The position numbers and the translations under genes were made by a program. Below, piece by piece: positions 16,408 to 22,392 of a stretch of DNA of 64,000 nt (positions within the stretch are counted from its first letter, which is position 1; each line of letters opens with the position of its first letter). The stretch spans positions 186,001 through 250,000 of the forward strand of contig JALOBX010000001.1 of assembly GCA_023228065.1 (NCBI GenBank). The letters run 5' to 3'. A model generated the notes under the pieces. It did no database searches. It worked only from the letters and a program-made list of their open reading frames with translations, and was not told the origin of the DNA. Source of the DNA: Candidatus Pacearchaeota archaeon. Its GTDB lineage: Archaea > Nanoarchaeota > Nanoarchaeia > Pacearchaeales > GW2011-AR1.

Positions 16408-17685
16408 GCCCTCAAAGCTCATCAAAGAAAATACAGGATATTTTGAAATCTTTTCTCTTCCTTTCAAATCAGGAAGTTCGATTGGGAAACAACATTCTAC
16501 AATTTCTCCTTGAAGCTGTTCAATAAGTTTGCATGATGCAAGTGCTGTTCCTCCTGTTGCAAGCAAATCATCAACAAGAAGAATCTTTTGCTTTGGAGAT
16601 ATTGCATCTTTATGAACCTCCACAGTATCAACTCCATATTCTAAATTATAACTCTCTGAAATTGTTTCTGCTGGAAGTTTTCCTGGCTTGCGTATTAATA
16701 CAAGTCCTGTGCCTAATTTTCCTGCTAACATTCCTGCAATAACAAAACCGCGTGATTCAATTCCTGCAATCATATCTATCTGCATATTCTTGTATCTATC
16801 ATAAAGAATTTCTATTAATTTATGCAACGATTCTTTATCCTGCAATAATGTTGTGATGTCTCTGAACATAATTCCTTGTTTAGGAAAATTTGGAATTGTC
16901 CTAATTTTATCTTTTAATTTTGCAATTTCCTGCTCTTTTGAATATGATTCAATTGTTTTCAGAAGAACTTGCTTTACTCTTTCTGTATTGCTTTTCATAA
17001 TTTCTTTTATCATTTCCCATGTAACATCTTCCTCTCCTTCTTTCCAGCAATCATAATCTGTTGACATTGCAATTACTGCATAAGGAACTTCAGCTTCATT
17101 TGCAAGAATACATTCCGGAGCTATTGACATATTTATCACATCTGCCCCAAATTGCCTGAACATCCTGCTTTCTGCTCTTGTTGAAAATCTTGGACCCTCT
17201 ATTGTTATTACTGTCCCTTTTTTATGACAGGAAAATTTTGATTCTTCGCAGGATTCAATTAATTTTTTTCTTAAATTTTCTGAAAAAGGATTTACCATTG
17301 GTGTGTGGATTGCACCAAATTCAAATTTTTCAAAAAAAGAAAGTTTTCTCTGCTTTGTAAAATCTATAAAATCATCAAGAATAACAAAATCTCCGCGTTT
17401 TATTTCTTCTCTTAAAGAACCTACTGCTGTTGTCGCGATTATAAATTTGCATCCTTCTGATTTCAAGGCGAAAATATTCGCGCGATTATTAACTGCTGTT
17501 GGCGGGATTTCATGCTTTAATCCATGGCGAGAAATTATTACTACCTCAATCCCTTTTATTTTTCCCATTATTAATGGAGATGAGGGTTTTCCAAAAGGAG
17601 TGTCTACTTCTTTTTGAATATAATTTTCAAGAATCTCTGGATTTTCAAGTCCAGAACCTCCAATTACACCTATTTTTAATGCCAT
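16402..17685 (-). CDS. Fused MTA phosphorylase and adenine phosphoribosyltransferase
   Basis: 427 residues. Residues 1-248 are a complete methylthioadenosine/purine nucleoside phosphorylase: GVIGGSGLENP for phosphate, RHG, EGPRFSTRAESRMFR, and NMSIAPECILANEAEVPYAV with STDYDCW in the base site. Residues 253-427 are a complete APRT: RTIPNFPKQGIMFRDITTLL, IAGIESRGFVIAGMLA and the PRPP loop ILLVDDLLATGGT (368-380). The first half releases adenine from MTA, the second joins adenine to PRPP to give AMP, so the fusion performs consecutive steps. There is no stop or frameshift between the halves. An adenylate kinase-like gene lies 0.7 kb upstream on the same strand. Confidence 0.93.
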   Translation of the reverse strand: MALKIGVIGGSGLENPEILENYIQKEVDTPFGKPSSPLIMGKIKGIEVVIISRHGLKHEIPPTAVNNRANIFALKSEGCKFIIATTAVGSLREEIKRGDFVILDDFIDFTKQRKLSFFEKFEFGAIHTPMVNPFSENLRKKLIESCEESKFSCHKKGTVITIEGPRFSTRAESRMFRQFGADVINMSIAPECILANEAEVPYAVIAMSTDYDCWKEGEEDVTWEMIKEIMKSNTERVKQVLLKTIESYSKEQEIAKLKDKIRTIPNFPKQGIMFRDITTLLQDKESLHKLIEILYDRYKNMQIDMIAGIESRGFVIAGMLAGKLGTGLVLIRKPGKLPAETISESYNLEYGVDTVEVHKDAISPKQKILLVDDLLATGGTALASCKLIEQLQGEIVECCFPIELPDLKGREKISKYPVFSLMSFEGE

Positions 17686-17691
17686 ATTTTA

Positions 17692-18027
17692 TTAAATCAT
17701 CACAGTTTTATCTTGATATTCTATAGATATCCTATTCTGTTTGAATTTATCCTTGCAAAGCTGTGCAATTTTCTCCGCATCTTCTTCTAATTGTTTTTCG
17801 GTTGTTGGAAATCTTGGATAATTAATCAAGCCAACAATTGCTCCAATTTCATTTCCTTCTTTGTAAATAAATTTTGTTGGAGTTACAGTCACACATAAGC
17901 CCCCTTTATCTGTTTCTTTTTGCAGAAGTTCTTCGAGTTCACTTATATCATGGATTATATTTGTATATCCCTCTCTTAATCCAACATAAATCTTAGCATA
18001 CATAGTATGAACAATACTTTTTTCCAT
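17692..18027 (-). CDS. Hypothetical protein, about 111 residues
   Basis: The ATG at 18027 is chosen over the one at 18060 because a TATA-like CTTTTAAAG lies 25-30 bases before it, the distance seen at other leaderless genes here. The product is soluble alpha/beta: AKIYVGLREGYTNIIHDISE, a strand GGLCVTVTPTKFIYKEGNE, GAIVGLINYPRFP, and a C-terminal helix with a final strand ISIEYQDKTVMI. It ends six bases before the MTAP-APRT fusion on the same strand and probably shares its transcript, hinting at a metabolic or regulatory link. No family recognised. Confidence 0.6.
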   Translation of the reverse strand: MEKSIVHTMYAKIYVGLREGYTNIIHDISELEELLQKETDKGGLCVTVTPTKFIYKEGNEIGAIVGLINYPRFPTTEKQLEEDAEKIAQLCKDKFKQNRISIEYQDKTVMI

Positions 18028-18114
18028 TTTTATTTTTTGTTCAATTATCTTTAAAAGCATTCTTGCAATAAAACAGATAAATAGATTTTTAAAACAGACA
18101 ATCTATAATATATC

Positions 18115-18342
18115 ATGGCAGTTTCAGAGATGATTGTTGGAATTGGAATTTTGGGAATACTTATTGTTTTGGTAACAATGGCTCTTTCTATTTTTGTTTT
18201 TGTATTCTGGATATTAATGATTATTGATTGTGTCAAAAGAAAGTTTAAACAAGATGTAGAAAAAATTGTATGGATTTTAGTAATTATCTTTGCAGGAATT
18301 GTAGGAGCTTTAATTTATTATTTTGTTGTTAAAAAGAAATAA
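18115..18342 (+). CDS. Small PLDc_N-like membrane protein
   Basis: 75 residues with two or three membrane helices. The pattern FVFWILMIIDCVKRKFKQ followed by KIVWILVIIFAGIVGALIYYFVVKKK matches the phospholipase D N-terminal (PLDc_N) domain often found alone in small membrane proteins, here with an extra N-terminal helix. It contains no phospholipase catalytic motif. Its role is unknown in standalone form. It is convergent with the adenylate kinase gene, three bases away. Confidence 0.75.
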   Translation: MAVSEMIVGIGILGILIVLVTMALSIFVFVFWILMIIDCVKRKFKQDVEKIVWILVIIFAGIVGALIYYFVVKKK

Positions 18343-18345
18343 TTT

Positions 18346-18867
18346 TTATAAATCTAAAATATCCATAATTTCATAATTAATTTCTTCAATAGGTTTTTCC
18401 CCATTTATACTATAAAAATCAAAATTATCCTTGAGATATCTTAATGTTGGAAATGTATCTCTATAATATTTATTGAATCTTTTTTTGATTATCTCTATAT
18501 TATCATCTGTTCTTCCCTGATTTCTATTTAATAATCTATTAATACATGTTTTTCTTTCTGCATATAGAAAAAATACTTTGTCTACTAATTCCTTCTCTTT
18601 TACATATTCTGCTTGAGCAAGAGTTCTTACTGCTCCGTCTAAAATATAATTTTTATTTCCAATAGATTTTTCAATAAGCTTAAAAATTAATTTGTCTGGA
18701 AGAAATCCTCCTTTGCCTATCTTTTCTAAATAACTTAATATTTCAGTATCTTTTGTATTTCTTATTAAATCTCCTGTGCTTATGTGCTGAAATCCATAAG
18801 GAATTAATAATTTAGATTGAGTCCCTTTTCCTGCTCCTGGCGCTCCAGTAAATAATATCTTTTCCAT
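18346..18867 (-). CDS. adk: Adenylate kinase-like nucleoside monophosphate kinase
   Basis: 173 residues. The P-loop GAPGAGKGTQ (residues 8-17), the AMP-binding STGDLIR and the DGAVRTLAQAEY segment (DGxxRTxxQA in the family) identify an adenylate kinase-type enzyme; LNRNQGRTDDN gives the lid arginines. It is of the short type, without the long zinc or beta LID insertion. Gly and Ala replace the usual Phe-Pro in DGFPRT, so specificity is not certain. Together with the MTAP-APRT fusion it would take AMP on to ADP. Confidence 0.88.
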   Translation of the reverse strand: MEKILFTGAPGAGKGTQSKLLIPYGFQHISTGDLIRNTKDTEILSYLEKIGKGGFLPDKLIFKLIEKSIGNKNYILDGAVRTLAQAEYVKEKELVDKVFFLYAERKTCINRLLNRNQGRTDDNIEIIKKRFNKYYRDTFPTLRYLKDNFDFYSINGEKPIEEINYEIMDILDL

Positions 18868-18916
18868 TTTTGATTGTATGCGAAAGGTTTTATAAGCGTT
18901 TTGATGTCGGAAATAG

Positions 18917-20272
18917 ATGATTATTCCATCTAAAAATGAAGTAAGAAAGCCGACAAAAACAATATCCGGAATTACTCCTGTAGCAGTTATGCTGCCTCCA
19001 AGAGAATGCGGGCATGGAACCTGTTTGTATTGTCCAACATTAAATGTCCCTCAAAGTTATACTCCAAAGAGTCCAGTTGTGATGAGAGCAGCAGAAGTTG
19101 ATTATGACTCTTACAAGCAAGTTCAGGCAAGAATAAAAGCATTTGAAATTATGAATCATCCCACAGAAAAAATTGAACTTATAATCATGGGCGGTACTTT
19201 TCTTGAATATCCTAAAAAATTTAAATATGAATTTATAAAAAAATGTTACGAAGCTCTTAATGGAAAAAAATCTAACACCTTAGAAAAAGCACAGAAATTA
19301 AATGAAAAAGCAAAACATAGGTGTGTAGCTTTGTGTGTGGAAACGCGTCCAGATGAATGTATAAAATATATCAAAGAAATGAGAGAGCTTGGTGTTACAA
19401 GAGTTGAGCTTGGTGTTCAGATTATTGATGATAAAATTTACAAGATAATAAAAAGAGGACATAGTGTAAAAGATGTTGCAGATGCTACAAGAGACTTAAA
19501 AAATGCTGGGTTTAAGGTTGGTTATCATATAATGCCTGGACTTCCAGGAAGCAACCCAAAAAAAGATTTGCAATTATTCAAAAAATTATTTTCAGATGAA
19601 AGATTTAAGCCTGAACAATTAAAAATTTATCCATGTCAAGTGATTAAAGGAAGCAAACTTGAAGAAAATTATTGGAAGAAAAAATACAAACCATATACAA
19701 AAGAACAAATTGAAAAACTGCTTATTGAAATGTTAAAAGCTACTCCAAGATATTGCAGAATTATGAGAATAATGAGAGAAATTCCCCCAGAATATTTAAT
19801 TGCAGGAACAACAAGAATTGATTTGAGAAAAGATGTTGAAGAAAAATTAAGAAGAGAAAAAATTGCGATTAAAGAGATTAGATTTAGGGAAATTGGTTTT
19901 GTAAAAAAAGAATTAGACAAAAATCTGATTTTAAAGATAACAAAATACAGAGCATCAGAAGGAGATGAATACTTCCTGGAATTTGTAAATAAAGAGGATG
20001 TTCTCTTTGGATTATTGAGATTAAGAATTGTTGGAGATAATGCTTTTGTTAGGGAACTTCATATTTATGGACAAAGTTTGAAACTTGGCGAAAAGGGAGA
20101 AATAAGTCAGCATACAGGGCTTGGTAAAATGTTAATGCTTGAAGCAGAGAAAATTGCTAAATCAAAAGACTGCAAAAAAATTTTAGTTATTTCTGGGGTG
20201 GGGGTTAGAGAATATTATAAAAAATTAGGATATAAGTTGGAACAAAGTTATATGGTGAAAGAAATAAAATAA
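18917..20272 (+). CDS. elp3: Elp3-like tRNA wobble-uridine modification enzyme
   Basis: 451 residues. Radical SAM enzyme that begins formation of carboxymethyl-type side chains at uridine 34 of tRNA. The cluster-binding cysteines are Cys31, Cys36 and Cys39 (ECGHGTCLYCP), followed by PQSYTPKSPVVMRA and LIIMGGTF, and GVTRVELGVQ further on. The C-terminal 90 residues form the acetyltransferase domain (HTGLGKMLMLEAEKIA, GVGVREYYKKLGYKLE). It starts almost directly at the radical SAM domain, so the N-terminal 60-80 residues of typical archaeal Elp3 are absent. Archaea use it without the other Elongator subunits. Confidence 0.94.
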   Translation: MIIPSKNEVRKPTKTISGITPVAVMLPPRECGHGTCLYCPTLNVPQSYTPKSPVVMRAAEVDYDSYKQVQARIKAFEIMNHPTEKIELIIMGGTFLEYPKKFKYEFIKKCYEALNGKKSNTLEKAQKLNEKAKHRCVALCVETRPDECIKYIKEMRELGVTRVELGVQIIDDKIYKIIKRGHSVKDVADATRDLKNAGFKVGYHIMPGLPGSNPKKDLQLFKKLFSDERFKPEQLKIYPCQVIKGSKLEENYWKKKYKPYTKEQIEKLLIEMLKATPRYCRIMRIMREIPPEYLIAGTTRIDLRKDVEEKLRREKIAIKEIRFREIGFVKKELDKNLILKITKYRASEGDEYFLEFVNKEDVLFGLLRLRIVGDNAFVRELHIYGQSLKLGEKGEISQHTGLGKMLMLEAEKIAKSKDCKKILVISGVGVREYYKKLGYKLEQSYMVKEIK

Positions 20273-20294
20273 TTTTTCGATAATATTATAAATT

Positions 20295-20338
20295 GGGGTT
20301 TCTTTTTAGAAAAAAGAAACTACCATTGTAGAAAAATT
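20295..20338 (+). repeat. Hairpin repeat element, copy A
   Basis: GGGG is followed by a nine-base-pair hairpin (TTTCTTTTT, loop AGA, AAAAAGAAA), then CTAC-CATT-GTAG, which is itself a small hairpin. A very similar unit occurs at 22070-22131. It lies directly upstream of the frameshifted membrane-protein gene. Confidence 0.55.
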
Positions 20339-20341
20339 ATT

Positions 20342-20865
20342 ATGGTGAAAAAAGTTAATATGAAAAAGAGGATAAAGCACTTTTATGAATCAACAGAAGA
20401 TATACCATTAATCTTAGATTCTTATGAAGACATCTTTTCTGATTTTGATCCTAGCCTTATTTAATGAAAGCATTATCTGGGGATTTTTTGAATGAATGTA
20501 AAAAAGCCTCTTCTGATAAGAAAGGAAAAATTAATTTGAAATTATTTTTACCTAAATCAAAACGAAATGCCTTAGATGAAATTAAGATTAAAAAAAGATT
20601 AAAAGATCATTTTGCTAAACATTTGAAAAAGAAGAAAAAAGAAATAGATGGGATTAAACTTAGCGGATTTAATTGGTTTATAATTGGTTCTATTATGATT
20701 GTTATTTCTGCTTTATTTCTTAATTATCAGGGACCATTTTGGGTTAATCTAATTGTTACTTTGGCTCATCCTGCTGGATGGTTTTTATGTGGGAAGGACT
20801 TGGAAAAATATTTATCACTGCAAAAGAAAAGATTCCAGACTTTTCCTTTTATAAAAAAATGCTAG
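20342..20865 (+). pseudogene. Small membrane protein gene split by a frameshift
   Basis: Two frames overlap at TAATG: a 40-residue part (20342-20464, ending SYEDIFSDFDPSLI) and a 133-residue part (20464-20865, beginning MKALSGDFLNECKKA, with two membrane helices near residues 68-105). Reading the second frame a little further upstream gives PYLMKALSGDFL, so a one-base insertion in AGC after GATCCT would join them as DFDP-x-PYLMKALSGDFL. That resembles a family I recall with DxFSDFDPRPYSxRALSxDFL. So this is one gene of about 175 residues broken by a one-base deletion, a sequencing error, or programmed -1 frameshifting. Confidence 0.6.
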
Positions 20866-20905
20866 ATTCTAATATATCTTTTTTGAATTATAAATAATAT
20901 AGAAA

Positions 20906-20978
20906 TGCCCCATCCGGGATTCGAACCCGGGTTTCAGCCTTGAAAGGGCTGTGTCCTTGGCCTCTAGACTAATGGGGC
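20906..20978 (-). tRNA. tRNA-Glu (UUC)
   Basis: The minus strand folds as a full cloverleaf: acceptor GCCCCAT with ATGGGGC, anticodon stem CAGCC/GGCTG around loop CTTTCAA (anticodon TTC), T arm CGGGTTCGAATCCCG, discriminator A. No intron is present and CCA is not encoded. It is divergent from the sigma-factor gene. Confidence 0.95.
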
Positions 20979-21072
20979 TTGCTTAGAAACAAAAAAGAAA
21001 ATTCATTTTTAAACCTATTCTATCTTTATTTCCTATTCTTATTTGTCCTATCATTTTGTTACTACCATAAAG

Positions 21073-21080
21073 TTTATAAA
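21073..21080 (+). promoter_or_regulatory. Archaeal TATA box of the sigma-like gene
   Basis: TTTATAAA is centred 25 bases before the ATG at 21102, the same sequence and distance as at the adhesin, Kae1 and TIM-barrel genes. This implies transcription by TBP/TFB as a leaderless message, so the bacterial-type gene is under archaeal control. Confidence 0.75.
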
Positions 21081-21101
21081 ATATTCTATTGTTAGGAATC
21101 A

Positions 21102-21989
21102 ATGGAAGATAAAAACTCCTTGAGTATTTATTTGAATGAAATAAACAACTTTCCACTTTTGGAAAAAGAAGAACAATTAGAACTAGGAAAAAAGATTAAA
21201 GAAAATAATGACAAAGAAGCATTTAATCAATTATTCAATTCTAATCTACGGCTTGTTGTATTTATAGCAAAAAAATATCAGGGCAGAGGGGTTTCTTTAA
21301 TGGATTTAATTCAAGATGGCAATATTGGACTTATGAAAGCGGTTGAAAAGTTTGACTATACAAAAGGATTTAATTTTTCTGTTTATGGGAGTTGGCGGAT
21401 AAAACAAACTATCTTGAGGGGTTTAGCAGAAAAATCTAGAATGATTAGGGTTCCTGTCAATACCTATTATAATATACAAAAATATAATTATCTTTCTGAC
21501 GGAATTGAGGAAAATAATAAATTCTTAAGTGAAGAGAGAAAATCTCAGATTGATAATCTTCCTCATCTTAAAAAACTTAAATCTTTAAATTATGAAATAA
21601 CTTCGCTTGATGAATCTATAAACTCAGATAATTCTGTTAGTCTATTAGAAAAAATTGAAGATAAAAGTAGGAATTTGGAAAACAAAGCAGTAGAAAATTC
21701 TATAGCAGAATCTATGGAAAAACTTTTCCAAAATTTAATTAACAAACAACCAAAGCATAAAAGAAAAGTAATTGAGAGAGAAATAGAGGTATTAAAACTT
21801 AGACATGGTTTTTATGGGAAAAAATTTACTCTAAAACAAGCAGGTTATAATCTTGGAGATATTGCAACAAGACAAGTTGTAAATAAAGTGCAGGAGAGGG
21901 GCGAAAGAAGATTAAGACAAGATGATGAAATAACAGAATTTGCTTCTAGTTTGGGATATAATGTAGACAAGCCGATATGGAAATATTAA
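21102..21989 (+). CDS. Bacterial-type sigma-70-like factor
   Basis: 295 residues. Region 1.2 (5-35: SLSIYLNEINNFPLLEKEEQ), region 2 (40-118: NLRLVVFIAKKYQGRG, LMDLIQDGNIGLMKAVEKFD, FSVYGSWRIKQTILRGLAEK, RMIRVPVN) and region 4 (205-275: EIEVLKLRHGFYGKKFTL, then a helix-turn-helix ending RGERRLRQ) are all recognisable. Region 3 is weak (120-185) but keeps ITSLDESI. In the -10 recognition segment one of two conserved Trp is kept and the other is Arg. Archaeal polymerase uses TBP/TFB, so the role is unknown. Flanking genes are archaeal and the TATA box is archaeal, which speaks against contamination. Confidence 0.9.
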   Translation: MEDKNSLSIYLNEINNFPLLEKEEQLELGKKIKENNDKEAFNQLFNSNLRLVVFIAKKYQGRGVSLMDLIQDGNIGLMKAVEKFDYTKGFNFSVYGSWRIKQTILRGLAEKSRMIRVPVNTYYNIQKYNYLSDGIEENNKFLSEERKSQIDNLPHLKKLKSLNYEITSLDESINSDNSVSLLEKIEDKSRNLENKAVENSIAESMEKLFQNLINKQPKHKRKVIEREIEVLKLRHGFYGKKFTLKQAGYNLGDIATRQVVNKVQERGERRLRQDDEITEFASSLGYNVDKPIWKY

Positions 21990-22054
21990 TCTTTAATTGT
22001 GTGATATTCCTTAAATAAAAGATTTTAAATATGTTAAAAATATCTAATTTAAAC

Positions 22055-22065
22055 GAGCCTATAGC
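22055..22065 (+). repeat. Copy of the first 11 bases of the downstream tRNA
   Basis: GAGCCTATAGC is identical to the 5' end of the tRNA at 22171, 116 bases downstream, but here it continues as CCACGGGG and does not fold as a tRNA. It immediately precedes hairpin repeat copy B. Confidence 0.5.
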
Positions 22066-22069
22066 CCAC

Positions 22070-22131
22070 GGGGTTTTTCTTTTAGAAAAAGAAAAGCTAC
22101 CATGTAAAAGAAAACTACCTATGTAGAAATG
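22070..22131 (+). repeat. Hairpin repeat element, copy B
   Basis: GGGG, then a hairpin (TTTTCTTTT with AAAAGAAAA), then CTACCATGTA followed by a second, similar CTACCTATGTAG. Apart from that internal duplication it matches copy A at 20295-20338 closely. The two copies bracket the frameshifted gene, tRNA-Glu and the sigma-like gene. Confidence 0.55.
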
Positions 22132-22170
22132 CTTAAAATGTATTAGTTCGCTATAGATCTGTTGGAAGAG

Positions 22171-22293
22171 GAGCCTATAGCTCAGCCTGGTTTAGAGCAC
22201 CGCTCTTATATGATTGCAATTCGTTAGAATTGTATCTCTCATGGAGAAATCTAAGAGAGGCGGGGGTCCACGGTTCAAATCCGTGTAGGCTCA
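22171..22293 (+). tRNA. tRNA-Ile (UAU) with a 47-base intron
   Basis: Acceptor GAGCCTA/TAGGCTC, D stem GCTC/GAGC, anticodon stem CCGCT/GGCGG, T arm CACGG-TTCAAAT-CCGTG and discriminator A are all present. The anticodon loop is interrupted by an intron at 22211-22257 after position 37. The splice sites form a canonical bulge-helix-bulge: bulge TAT, four-base-pair helix CTTA/TAAG, bulge AGA, flanked by GATT/AATC. The spliced loop reads CTTATAA, anticodon TAT, which decodes AUA. Most archaea instead use a CAU tRNA modified with agmatidine. CCA is not encoded. Confidence 0.85.
22211..22257 (+). other. tRNA intron (bulge-helix-bulge)
   Basis: A 47-base intron at position 37/38 of tRNA-Ile, removed by the archaeal splicing endonuclease, with cuts expected after 22210 and after 22257. 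It has an inner hairpin (GCAATTC with GAATTGT, one wobble) and no open reading frame. Confidence 0.8.
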
Positions 22294-22363
22294 TTTTCCC
22301 TTTAATTTGAGAATGTTTAATTTTGTATTGTAGGAAAACTTTTACTCTACAACCCTAATAAAA

Positions 22364-22371
22364 TTTATAAA
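22364..22371 (+). promoter_or_regulatory. TATA box of the adhesin gene
   Basis: TTTATAAA is centred 25 bases before the ATG at 22393, consistent with a leaderless transcript. It lies 71 bases after the tRNA-Ile gene. Confidence 0.7.
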
Positions 22372-22392
22372 CAAGTTTTCCTTCGGGATATT

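Noticed and set aside
22055..22131. A second tRNA upstream of tRNA-Ile
   Set aside because: Only the first 11 bases match; there is no D arm, anticodon arm or T arm, and the following sequence is the hairpin repeat.
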